From the NCBI RefSeq assembly GCF_018618415.1, contig NZ_JACSMA010000001.1, positions 744,001-808,000 on the forward strand: a DNA stretch of 64,000 nucleotides, read 5' to 3'. Shown here piece after piece: positions 52,547-60,363 of the stretch. Within the stretch, counting starts at the first letter, position 1; each line of letters opens with the position of its first letter. Below the pieces are notes generated by a model that was not told the DNA's origin, ran no database searches, and saw only the letters and a program-made list of their open reading frames with translations. The DNA comes from Exiguobacterium sp. s146. Lineage in GTDB: Bacteria > Bacillota > Bacilli > Exiguobacteriales > Exiguobacteriaceae. A program made the translations under genes and the position numbers.

Positions 52547-53129
52547 CCTCCTTCATGATCGCTTTTAAGACGATTGAACTCGACAGTGCCCCCGGGTCGA
52601 CGGTACCGCGCGAGTTTTCACCAAAATAAGAGGCCCGTCCTTTCGTGGCGATCATATCCTCGGTCGCACCGACGAGTTGATCGAGTTTCGCATCGAAGTC
52701 GTCTGACTCGTTCAGGTCACTCAGGAACGGTTCCCACACATCGACCATCGTCTTTTGGCCGACTTCCGATTTCCCGCGTGACTTGATGGCTGTCGAGGCT
52801 TCGACGAGCGCTTCTTTGACGAGACTGAAATCGGCTTCGGTCGCGTCACCAAACTTAGGTGCGGCCTTGACGAAGGCGGAACCGTAAAGGGGACCGGCTG
52901 CGCCGCCGACCTTAGACATGAGCGTCATCCCGACTTTCTTACTCAAGTCGCCGAGGCTGGCGTAGTCGTCATCGAGGACAGCGACGACCGCTTCGAAGCC
53001 CCGCGACATATTGATGCCGTGATCCCCGTCGCCGATGGCGCGGTCGAGATCGGTCAGTGTATCCTTGTTCGCCTCAATCTCTGATTGGGCATGCCGTAAT
53101 GCTTGCTTAAATCCTTCAATCGTCAACAT
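52539..53129 (-). CDS. dhaL: Dihydroxyacetone kinase ADP-binding subunit DhaL
   Basis: 196-residue all-helical subunit holding ADP and magnesium as a cofactor. The Asp cluster is in DLDRAIGDGDHGINMSRG, with the glycine loop VGGAAGPLYG and the C-terminal DPGALSSS block. It acts with DhaK to phosphorylate dihydroxyacetone to its phosphate, feeding glycolysis. Start ATG follows GAGGTG at 8 nt. Confidence 0.94.
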   Translation of the reverse strand: MLTIEGFKQALRHAQSEIEANKDTLTDLDRAIGDGDHGINMSRGFEAVVAVLDDDYASLGDLSKKVGMTLMSKVGGAAGPLYGSAFVKAAPKFGDATEADFSLVKEALVEASTAIKSRGKSEVGQKTMVDVWEPFLSDLNESDDFDAKLDQLVGATEDMIATKGRASYFGENSRGTVDPGALSSSIVLKAIMKEVE

Positions 53130-53152
53130 TGCTTGAACACCTCATTCGTAGA

Positions 53153-54130
53153 TTAGAGTTTGAAACCGAGTGCCGCCGATGGTGCATCGAGATAGCTCGT
53201 CAACTCTTCGTCGAGCGGCAAGAGTGTAATCGAGAATCCGTGCATCTCGAGTGACGTCATATAGTTGCCGACGTATTTCCGTTTCAACGTATAGCCGGCA
53301 TCCTCCAATTTTTTCGCGACGAAGTGATACGTCACGTACAGCTCAGATAGAGGCGTCCCGCCCATACCGTTCACCATGACGGCGACTTCGCCGGGATTGA
53401 CCTCTTTTTTCAGATGATCAAGCAGATCGTCGACAATCGCATCAACGTTCGTCGTCGGTTTCCGTTCGACACCGCGCTCTCCGTGAATCCCGATTCCGAT
53501 TTCCATCTCTTCTTCATTCAAATCGAATCCAGGTTTACCGCTCACCGGCATGTAGCACGGTTCGACGGCCATCCCCATCGAGCGGACGTTAGTTGCGACT
53601 TTTTCTGCAAGCGCTTTCACTTCATCGAGTGATTTCCCGCTAGCTGCGGCCGCACCGGCAATCTTATGAACGAACACGGTACCGGCGACGCCGCGACGGT
53701 CCTCTTTATTCGTGATGGCGACATCGTCGGCGACGACGACGTGGTCGACTTTAATCCCTTCGGCGTCCGCGAGCTCGGCGGCGAGTTCGAAGTTCATGAC
53801 GTCACCCGCGTAATTTTTGACGACGAGCAAGACACCGTTGCCGCCATCGGCCGCTTTGATGCCCTCGAGCACCATGTCCGGGGTCGGAGAGGTGAACACT
53901 TCACCACATACGGCGGCATCGAGCATCCCATCACCTACATAACCGGCGTGCGCTGGCTCGTGACCGCTCCCTCCACCTGAGACGAGTCCGACTTTTCCGG
54001 ACTTGGCCCCGTCGGCACGACAGATGACATTGAATCCTTCTACACGACCGTACAGCTCAGGATGGGCATGGACCATACCTTCGACCATTTGAGACACGAG
54101 CTCGTTTGCTTCACCGATCAGTTTCTTCAC
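53153..54130 (-). CDS. dhaK: Dihydroxyacetone kinase substrate-binding subunit DhaK
   Basis: 325-residue subunit that binds dihydroxyacetone covalently through a histidine, here His216 in GIGIHGERGVERKP. GGGSGHEPAHAGYVG and MVNGMGGTPLSELY blocks are present. First gene of dhaKLM. Start is GTG 54130 with AAGGAG 9 nt upstream. No dha regulator is adjacent, and no cre-like site was seen in the short upstream gap. Confidence 0.95.
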   Translation of the reverse strand: MKKLIGEANELVSQMVEGMVHAHPELYGRVEGFNVICRADGAKSGKVGLVSGGGSGHEPAHAGYVGDGMLDAAVCGEVFTSPTPDMVLEGIKAADGGNGVLLVVKNYAGDVMNFELAAELADAEGIKVDHVVVADDVAITNKEDRRGVAGTVFVHKIAGAAAASGKSLDEVKALAEKVATNVRSMGMAVEPCYMPVSGKPGFDLNEEEMEIGIGIHGERGVERKPTTNVDAIVDDLLDHLKKEVNPGEVAVMVNGMGGTPLSELYVTYHFVAKKLEDAGYTLKRKYVGNYMTSLEMHGFSITLLPLDEELTSYLDAPSAALGFKL

Positions 54131-54197
54131 GAGGGATCACTCCTTTTTGAGTTTGAAAAGTACCATATTCAATTTTCCACTCTTTTGGGTGAATTAA

Positions 54198-54228
54198 ACA
54201 AAAAAAGTCGGCGAACATGTTCGCCGAC
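54198..54228 (-). terminator. Terminator of the PepSY-like gene
   Basis: Perfect 22-bp palindrome centred on CATG (GTCGGCGAACATGTTCGCCGAC is split by the two arms), followed on the minus strand by seven Ts. It insulates dhaK from the gene upstream. Confidence 0.85.
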
Positions 54229-54234
54229 CTCATC

Positions 54235-54537
54235 TCATGCATATTCAAGTAGAGCGCCAGTCTCTGAATCGACTGTGAATTGGTACGTCTTCTCTTCGTC
54301 GTTCTCGAGGACCGAGATGCCGCCTTTGAAGACGTCGTACTCGCGTCCGTCATACGTATAAATCTCAGGTGATGCCGAGATCCATGCCCCTTGGACGTGA
54401 CCTTTGGCTGAAAATGCACGCTTCGTGTACTCAAGCGCATCCTCGGCCGATAAGCTTCGTTCGTCTAACACTTTTTTCGTCATAAGTGCGGCTGCGATGG
54501 CAACCCCGATTCCAACTAACCAATATCTTTTCTTCAT
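54235..54537 (-). CDS. PepSY-like membrane-anchored small protein
   Basis: 100 residues: N-terminal membrane anchor (about 5-23, YWLVGIGVAIAAALM), then a PepSY-type domain with SAEDALEYTKRAFSAKG and KTYQFTVDSETGALLEYA. PepSY domains are thought to inhibit proteases or act in the envelope. Resembles YtzB of Bacillus in layout (recollection). Start ATG 54537 has GGGGAGG 7 nt upstream; the much longer frame upstream runs antisense through ytoP and is not real. Confidence 0.75.
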   Translation of the reverse strand: MKKRYWLVGIGVAIAAALMTKKVLDERSLSAEDALEYTKRAFSAKGHVQGAWISASPEIYTYDGREYDVFKGGISVLENDEEKTYQFTVDSETGALLEYA

Positions 54538-54673
54538 ATGACTACCTCCCCTTGAACTATGGCTATCATGTACATCGTACCAAAACCTGTACCCCATTGG
54601 AACGAAAAGCATTCGCATCTGTCGAAAAGTTCTGTATATAATGAAACAAGAACGGTTGAAGGGATGGATGGAA

Positions 54674-55747
54674 ATGGAACAAAAAACGAGAGACTTATTT
54701 AAGACGTTGACAGAGCTTCCGGGCGCGCCTGGGTTTGAATCAGAGGTCCGCCGATTTGTTCGTGACCGAATCACACCGCATGTCGATGAAGTCATGACGG
54801 ATGGCATCGGCTCGATTTTTGGAAAACGGGTCGGGGATGAATCAGGACCACGCATCATGATTGCTGGGCATATGGATGAAGTCGCGTTCATGGTCACCCG
54901 AATCACGGAAAACGGGATGCTGTACATACAACCGCTCGGTGGCTGGTGGAGCCAAGTGCTCATGGCACAACGATTTGATATCGTGACAGCGGATGGATTG
55001 ATTCCGGGAGTCGTCGCATCGACGCCGCCGCACTTGCTCGGACCGGATGCGATGAACAAGCCGATGGACATGAAGCAAATGTTTATCGATATCGGGGCCG
55101 ATTCGAAAGAAGAGGCTGAATCGTGGGGAGTCCGTCCGGGTCTTCCGGCTGTCCCGACGAGTGAGTTCACACCACTCAAACATCCGAAGAAAATTATGGC
55201 CAAGGCTTGGGACAACCGCTATGGCGTCGGTCTCGCTGTCGAGTTGCTCGAAGAGACGACGAAAGCCGATCACCCGAACATCTTGTTCGCCGGGGCGACC
55301 GTCCAAGAGGAAGTCGGTCTCCGGGGTGCCCAAACGGCAGCCGAAATGATTCGTCCCGATGTCGCGCTCGTACTCGACGCGTCACCGGCCAATGATGCAT
55401 CAGGCAATAAGACGGAATTCGGCCAACTCGGGGAAGGGGCACTCATCCGCATCCTCGACCGGGTCATGGTCATGTCTCCCGAGATGCGGGACTTCCTGCT
55501 CGATACGGCATCTGACGAAAACATCAAGACGCAATACTTCGTTTCGCCAGGTGGTACGGACGCGGGTCGCATCCATATGAGCGGGGAAGGAGTACCGACG
55601 GCCGTCATCGGCGTCGCGGCACGCTATATCCACACGCATGCCTCGATTTTGCATACGGACGACTATGACGCGGCGAAAGCGCTCTTGAAAGCACTCGTCA
55701 AGCGACTCGATCGCTCGACGATGGAGACGCTCCGGGCCTCACGCTAA
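54674..55747 (+). CDS. ytoP: M42 family glutamyl/deblocking aminopeptidase (YtoP)
   Basis: 357-residue two-zinc aminopeptidase. Metal ligands: AGHMDEVAFMV (His/Asp), WDNRYGVGLAVEL (Asp), VQEEVGLRGA (Glu pair), DASPA (Asp), RYIHTHASI (His). A dodecameric TET-type assembly is usual. ATG 54674 is preferred, with AGGG about 11 nt upstream; the ATG two codons earlier is nearer. Divergent from the PepSY-like gene. Confidence 0.9.
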   Translation: MEQKTRDLFKTLTELPGAPGFESEVRRFVRDRITPHVDEVMTDGIGSIFGKRVGDESGPRIMIAGHMDEVAFMVTRITENGMLYIQPLGGWWSQVLMAQRFDIVTADGLIPGVVASTPPHLLGPDAMNKPMDMKQMFIDIGADSKEEAESWGVRPGLPAVPTSEFTPLKHPKKIMAKAWDNRYGVGLAVELLEETTKADHPNILFAGATVQEEVGLRGAQTAAEMIRPDVALVLDASPANDASGNKTEFGQLGEGALIRILDRVMVMSPEMRDFLLDTASDENIKTQYFVSPGGTDAGRIHMSGEGVPTAVIGVAARYIHTHASILHTDDYDAAKALLKALVKRLDRSTMETLRASR

Positions 55748-55752
55748 TTCAA

Positions 55753-55788
55753 CGAAAAACGGCACTCCTGTAGTGGCGTTTTTTTTTC
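55753..55788 (+). terminator. Terminator after ytoP
   Basis: AAAACG...CGTTTT outer stem with inner GCACT/AGTG pairing and a long T run. Confidence 0.75.
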
Positions 55789-55791
55789 ATA

Positions 55792-55819
55792 TTGAATTTT
55801 CTTGAGAAACGCTTATACT
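55792..55819 (+). promoter_or_regulatory. Promoter of the PTS EIIC-like gene
   Basis: TTGAAT (55792-55797), 16-bp spacer, TATACT (55814-55819). Confidence 0.6.
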
Positions 55820-55877
55820 GAAAAAAGTGTGAAGACAGAAACTATACGACTGACAAGACAGGATAAGGGGGACTCCC

Positions 55878-56894
55878 ATGCTCAAGAAAAAAGGCATCAC
55901 ACTCAGCCCGTCGCTATACTTTGTGACGGCGCTCAGTTATATGGCACTCGGATTATTCAGTACACTCATTATCGGCTTGATTATGAAGACGGGCGGCGGA
56001 CAATTGCTCGAGACGAACCTGTCCGGATTCGGTTCGACGCTCATCGAGATTGGTGACGTGGCCATCAGTTTGACCGGACCGGCCATCGGGATCGCCATCG
56101 CCTATGCGCTCCAAGCACCACCGCTCATCTTGTTCTCGGCGCTCGTCGTCGGGGCGTTCGGCTATGAGTTCGGGCCGGCCGGCAGTTATGTGGCGACGTT
56201 GCTCGCCGTCGAAGTCGCCAAACTCGTCTCGAAGTCGACGAAACTCGATATTTTGGTCACGCCGTTCACGACGATTGGCGTCGGCTATTTGAGTGCGACG
56301 TATATCGGCAAGTACGTCGGGTTGTTCATGACACAGCTCGGGACGTGGATTGAGTGGGGCACGGAACAACAGCCGTTGTTCATGGGTGTCGTCGTCGCGA
56401 CGCTGATGGGGCTCGCCCTCACGGCTCCGATTTCAAGCGCGGCCATCGCCCTCATGCTCGGCTTGAGTGGAATTGCCGCCGGTGCGGCAACGGTCGGATG
56501 CGCCGCCCAGATGGTCGGTTTTGCCATCACGAGCTATCGGGACAACGGAATCGGGGGCGCCATCGCCCAAGGCATCGGTACGTCCATGCTCCAAGTCGGC
56601 AATATCGTCAAAAACCCATGGATTCTGTTGCCGCCGACCGTCGCCGGCGCCGTGCTCGCTCCCATCGCGATTCTATTGTTTGAACTCGAGAGCGTCGCGG
56701 CTGGCGCCGGGATGGGGACGAGCGGACTTGTCGGACCGATCGTCATGCTCGAGACGATGGGCTTCAGCTGGTATACGTTCATCGTCGTTTTCGGCTTTTT
56801 AATCGTCGGGCCGGCGGTGCTCAGCTATGCCGTCTATCAAGTGTTGGTCCGGATGAACCGGATTCGACCGAACGACATGAAAATCGAATATTGA
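55878..56894 (+). CDS. Orphan PTS EIIC-like membrane protein
   Basis: 338-residue polytopic protein with about 9-10 helices. It fits the PTS_EIIC_2 type found alone in Firmicutes: GLFSTLIIGLIMKTGG, ALTAPISSAAIALMLGLSGIAAGAATVGCAAQMVGF and SGLVGPIVMLETMG. No EIIA or EIIB gene is near, so it either borrows them or works as a non-PTS carrier or sensor (inference). Start ATG follows AAGGGGG. Confidence 0.75.
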   Translation: MLKKKGITLSPSLYFVTALSYMALGLFSTLIIGLIMKTGGGQLLETNLSGFGSTLIEIGDVAISLTGPAIGIAIAYALQAPPLILFSALVVGAFGYEFGPAGSYVATLLAVEVAKLVSKSTKLDILVTPFTTIGVGYLSATYIGKYVGLFMTQLGTWIEWGTEQQPLFMGVVVATLMGLALTAPISSAAIALMLGLSGIAAGAATVGCAAQMVGFAITSYRDNGIGGAIAQGIGTSMLQVGNIVKNPWILLPPTVAGAVLAPIAILLFELESVAAGAGMGTSGLVGPIVMLETMGFSWYTFIVVFGFLIVGPAVLSYAVYQVLVRMNRIRPNDMKIEY

Positions 56895-56900
56895 GCGACA

Positions 56901-56936
56901 AAAAGAGCATCCCTTCCGGCTGGCGGGATGCTCTTG
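56901..56936. terminator. Bidirectional terminator after the EIIC-like gene
   Basis: AAGAGCATCCC/GGGATGCTCTT stem; the T run is stronger on the minus strand. Confidence 0.8.
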
Positions 56937-56941
56937 ATTGT

Positions 56942-57274
56942 TCACCACCCGAAAAAATTCCGGACGACCTCGACCGTTTCGCGCGGGACACGAAAGCTCG
57001 CGAGGAATAACACGAGCAAGACGACGTAGACGGGTAGTAAGAAACGTTTTCGAATGATGGGTAGCCTGCGCACAAGGCGCTTGCCGACGCGTTCAAGTAT
57101 GTAAATCACGGCGAATCCGACGACGAGCCAAATGAAAATCTCGCCCCGTGACTTGTCCGTATCGATGAACAAATAACCGTAGCGTAAAATCGCCAACATA
57201 CCGATGACGCCGACGAGTTGTTCAAGTGGATGCTTCATTTCTGGATTCAACTGTTCGCGGGTCCATTTTGTCAT
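56942..57274 (-). CDS. Small three-helix membrane protein of unknown function
   Basis: 110 residues with hydrophobic segments at about 20-37, 44-60 and 77-94, separated by strongly basic stretches (RVGKRLVRRLPIIRKR). The N terminus is polar. No family recognised. Start ATG follows AAAGGTGA. It is divergent from the thioredoxin gene, with a short shared promoter region. Confidence 0.65.
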   Translation of the reverse strand: MTKWTREQLNPEMKHPLEQLVGVIGMLAILRYGYLFIDTDKSRGEIFIWLVVGFAVIYILERVGKRLVRRLPIIRKRFLLPVYVVLLVLFLASFRVPRETVEVVRNFFGW

Positions 57275-57388
57275 GACTTCACCTTTTTCACGTAGTCTTT
57301 ACTCCCGGTGGTCATAAAACACGAGAGCGGAATGTGACAACGGACTTATGCTATCATGAATGAGGAAAAAAGAACAGGAGTGGTGAAG

Positions 57389-57700
57389 ATGAAACAACTG
57401 ACAACAATGAATGAATATACAGCAGCAAAACAAGAGAAGAGCGTGTTCATGTTTTCTGCAACGTGGTGCGGCGACTGCCGTTTCCTCGACCCATTCATGC
57501 CGAATATTGAAGCGAAATTTTCAGATTGGACATTTTATTACGTCGATCGTGACGAATGGATGGAACTCGCACAAGAACTCGACATTTTCGGGATTCCAAG
57601 CTTCGTCGCTTTCAACGGCGGACAAGAAGTCGACCGTTATGTCGGACGCGAACGGAAGACGCCTGAGCAAGTCGAAGCCTTCCTTCATGGGTTAGGGTGA
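57389..57700 (+). CDS. ytpP: Thioredoxin-like protein (YtpP)
   Basis: 103-residue thioredoxin fold with active-site Cys27 and Cys30 in ATWCGDCRFLDPFMP and the cis-proline in FGIPSFVAF. Cytosolic disulfide reductase by family; partner unknown. Start ATG 57389 follows AGGAG at 8 nt; an in-frame ATG 11 codons earlier lacks one. First of the ytpP-Q-R run seen also in Bacillus. Confidence 0.88.
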   Translation: MKQLTTMNEYTAAKQEKSVFMFSATWCGDCRFLDPFMPNIEAKFSDWTFYYVDRDEWMELAQELDIFGIPSFVAFNGGQEVDRYVGRERKTPEQVEAFLHGLG

Positions 57701-57705
57701 TTTAA

Positions 57706-58497
57706 ATGGAACGGAATGAGTTACGTCGTCATCTCGAAAGTAAATTCAAAGACGGATACCGCACCTCGTACGATCGTGAAAATGAGGTATTGCGCATCGA
57801 ACGGGCGACCGATCGCTTCGGCGTCAATATCCGTCTCGCCCCGCTCGTGGCGAAAACGAAAGTCCGGGGGGAAGTAGCAGTCGAAGAGGTCGTCGACTAT
57901 ATCAAAGTGGCACTCACAGCCGATGATACCGTCACGTTAGCGGGCAATGAGGCCAATATATATCCCGTCATCCGTTCCGCTTCGTTCTCGACCGAGACGA
58001 AACGAGGTGAGTCGTTGGCGATGACGCCGCATACGGCCGAGACGGCAATCTTTTACGCCCTCGATTCAGGTAACGGTTACCGGTTGATTGAAGAACGGCA
58101 TTTGGGCGGAATGACGCTAGAACGTCTCGATGAGTTGGCACGGGATAACGTCAAAAAATTACCGACCGATTTAAAAGAAGACACCGTTGCCGGCAACACG
58201 TTCTATTTCTTGGCAGCGCGGGACGGCTATGAGGCGTCACGGATTTTGAACGATGACTTTTTACGGGTTATGAAACGCCGTATCGAAGGTGATATGCTCG
58301 TCGGGGTGCCGCACCAAGACGTGATGATTATCGCGGACATCCGCAACGACCAAGGCTATGATGCGATGCAACAGCTGATGTTCGACTTTTTCACGAATGG
58401 TCGGATTCCGGTGACGGCTCTTTCTTTCCATTATGAGGCCGGCGAACTCGAGCCAATTTTCATTGTCGGAAAAAAGAACCCACCAACCGACGCATAA
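57706..58497 (+). CDS. ytpQ: DUF1444 family protein (YtpQ, UPF0354)
   Basis: 263-residue cytosolic protein that fits the UPF0354 family throughout (IERATDRFGVNIRLAPLV, NIYPVIRSASF, VAGNTFYFLAARDGYEASRIL). No catalytic motif is known. It starts 5 nt after ytpP and is followed by ytpR 48 nt later. Confidence 0.88.
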   Translation: MERNELRRHLESKFKDGYRTSYDRENEVLRIERATDRFGVNIRLAPLVAKTKVRGEVAVEEVVDYIKVALTADDTVTLAGNEANIYPVIRSASFSTETKRGESLAMTPHTAETAIFYALDSGNGYRLIEERHLGGMTLERLDELARDNVKKLPTDLKEDTVAGNTFYFLAARDGYEASRILNDDFLRVMKRRIEGDMLVGVPHQDVMIIADIRNDQGYDAMQQLMFDFFTNGRIPVTALSFHYEAGELEPIFIVGKKNPPTDA

Positions 58498-58545
58498 TCT
58501 GCTAAACTATTTGTGTCTAGTTTGAAAGAAGGGGCGTTTTTACGT

Positions 58546-59166
58546 ATGCAAATCAATGCTTTTTATAACCGTGAAGGAATCGGCGATGTCCTCATGGTCC
58601 TGTTAAGAGAAGGCGATCGCCATCATCAAGTCGTAGAACGAAAAGACGATGTCGCCATCGTTAAATCGACGACGGGGAAAGTCAATGGCTATAACATTTT
58701 TAATGCCAGCAACTATTTCGATGTCAGTGACTGGCACGGACCTGTCGAGTTGACGGCTGAGCTGATTGAATCACTTGGTGTCATCTTACGTAAACAAAAT
58801 ATTGAAGCCGAGTTGACAGGCGTCGATTTCACACCGAAATTTGTCGTCGGGTATGTCAAAGAAGTTGAAAAGCATCCCGATGCCGACAAATTGTCAATCT
58901 GCCAAGTTGAAATAGATCAAGGAACGGTTCAAATCGTCTGTGGCGCACCGAACGTCGCGGCCGGGCAAAAAGTCGTCGTCGCGAAACCGGGAGCGGTCAT
59001 GCCATCAGGTTTGATCATTCGTCCGTCAAAATTACGGGGTGAAAGCTCGCACGGTATGATTTGTTCAGCCCGTGAATTGAACTTGCCGGATGCACCGCAA
59101 GAAAAAGGGATTCTCGTATTAGATGACGAATATGAAGTAGGGAAAGCATTTGAAATCGGTCGCTAA
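58546..59166 (+). CDS. ytpR: tRNA-binding-domain protein (YtpR)
   Basis: 206 residues: an N-terminal domain (about 1-90) and a C-terminal EMAP/PheT-type tRNA-binding OB domain (about 92-205) with GYVKEVEKHPDADKLSICQVEI, IVCGAPNVAAGQKV and MICSARELNLP. It resembles the N-terminal module of PheT without the synthetase. Function in cells is unknown. Start ATG 58546 is 11 nt after AGAAGGGG; an upstream GTG overlaps nothing useful. Confidence 0.9.
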   Translation: MQINAFYNREGIGDVLMVLLREGDRHHQVVERKDDVAIVKSTTGKVNGYNIFNASNYFDVSDWHGPVELTAELIESLGVILRKQNIEAELTGVDFTPKFVVGYVKEVEKHPDADKLSICQVEIDQGTVQIVCGAPNVAAGQKVVVAKPGAVMPSGLIIRPSKLRGESSHGMICSARELNLPDAPQEKGILVLDDEYEVGKAFEIGR

Positions 59167-59219
59167 ACTCGACCGATTTTTTGCTAAATAGGATTGAGTG
59201 AAGAAGCGAGGAATCAAGT

Positions 59220-60275
59220 ATGGATGCATATGAACGTTCATTAAAACAGCAAGCAGACCGAATTCGACGCGAACTATCCCAAGAAGGGAAAAAGGGTGCG
59301 CCTGCACCGAAGCCCGAGCCGAAGGATGAATTTGTGCCGTCGGATGTGCCGTCTCCGATTTATGGATATGCCCGACCGAAACCGAAAATCATCCTGCCGA
59401 CGGAACATTCTCCAGAGACGCGAGACGATTCAGCGATTCGCCAAGCGAAACGAGTGGCCGTCCCGGTAGAGGAGGATGTGTCGGAAGCGGTGCCGCCGAG
59501 CGTGGCGCCTGAGCCTGAAAACGCACCGGTAATTGAATCGGTCGATGAATCGGTTATGGAGCCAGCAGATGAAGCAATGGTTGAATCGGTCGATGAATCG
59601 GTTATGGAGCCAGCAGATGAAGTTTTGGAACCAACAGATGAAGCAATGGTTGAATCGGTTGATGAACCCGTGAGTGAGTCTGTAGACGAATCGGTAACTG
59701 AGACAGTTGATGAACCGGTGCCGACCGCGCCTGAAGCGTCGATGTCGCAGCCTGACCTCGATGTCGCAGCGGATGAATCACCGGAAACGGAGACGCTTGA
59801 GGAAATGGTGGCCGAGCAAGTGGAGGCACCGATCGAAACGTCGATTATTTCCGCGGAAACGTCGGAACCGATGGAAGAGAGTCCGACCGTCTCGGTAGAC
59901 GAGCCGGTGGAAGCAGACACTAAACCGCTTCTCGGAGAAGTCTCGATTGTCGAGAGCGGATTCGCTTCAGTCTTTATGGGGTCGACCGATTTGAAATCGT
60001 CAAAAATTTCCGTTCGCGAAGAAAAACAGGATATGGCCGAACCATCGTTGCCGATTGAGCCATCAGTCGAAACGGTGGCACCGATTGTCGAGGATGTTGC
60101 GAAAACATTACAGTCAGACGAACCGGTCGATGTGCCTTATGAAGAAACATTGACGCCCACCATGGGCGTGTCTTATAAAGCGGAAGGCCCTCCGCTCAAC
60201 GTCATGATGACACCGCAAGACCGGATGGCGATGTATAAGAGTCGGCGGCTAGCTAAAAAAAACAATAATCTGTAA
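59220..60275 (+). CDS. Acidic repeat protein resembling the SftA N-terminal region, FtsK motor absent
   Basis: 351-residue, mostly disordered protein at the ytpR-murC junction, where Bacillus carries sftA (soluble FtsK-like DNA translocase). Residues about 38-52 (FVPSDVPSPIYGYARPKP) and the end (PLNVMMTPQDRMAMYKS) resemble conserved pieces of the SftA linker as I recall it. No Walker A or B motif is present in any frame before murC. The middle (about 95-230) is Glu/Asp/Val/Ser-rich with 16-residue repeats (ESVDESVMEPADEAMV). Either a decayed sftA or a kept, motor-less version. The start is the ATG at 59220, preceded by AGCGAGGAATCAAGT. Confidence 0.7.
   Translation: MDAYERSLKQQADRIRRELSQEGKKGAPAPKPEPKDEFVPSDVPSPIYGYARPKPKIILPTEHSPETRDDSAIRQAKRVAVPVEEDVSEAVPPSVAPEPENAPVIESVDESVMEPADEAMVESVDESVMEPADEVLEPTDEAMVESVDEPVSESVDESVTETVDEPVPTAPEASMSQPDLDVAADESPETETLEEMVAEQVEAPIETSIISAETSEPMEESPTVSVDEPVEADTKPLLGEVSIVESGFASVFMGSTDLKSSKISVREEKQDMAEPSLPIEPSVETVAPIVEDVAKTLQSDEPVDVPYEETLTPTMGVSYKAEGPPLNVMMTPQDRMAMYKSRRLAKKNNNL
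59533..59628 (+). repeat. 48-bp tandem repeat in the SftA-like gene
   Basis: Two copies of a 48-bp unit start at 59533 and 59581, nearly identical until the last bases. A third partial copy starts at 59650. Each encodes the ESVDESVMEPADEAMV-type unit, a sign of slipped-strand expansion. Confidence 0.85.
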
Positions 60276-60295
60276 TAGCATGACTCCGGTAGTTT

Positions 60296-60304
60296 TGCTA
60301 TAAT
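60296..60304 (+). promoter_or_regulatory. Extended -10 promoter of murC
   Basis: TGCTATAAT is an extended -10 match. The -35 region is weak. Confidence 0.55.
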
Positions 60305-60363
60305 GACAAAGGTTTGTCGCATTTTTGATACAGACCGCAATGAATTAGGGGGGCTATTTACAG

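Noticed and set aside
54538-55215. Long upstream extension of the PepSY-like frame
   Set aside because: Runs antisense through ytoP; the ATG at 54537 has an ideal ribosome site and begins a normal membrane anchor.
60250-60300. Frameshift at the poly-A run as explanation for the missing FtsK domain
   Set aside because: Other frames after the run stop within about 14 codons and murC starts soon after, so no motor coding sequence is left to join.
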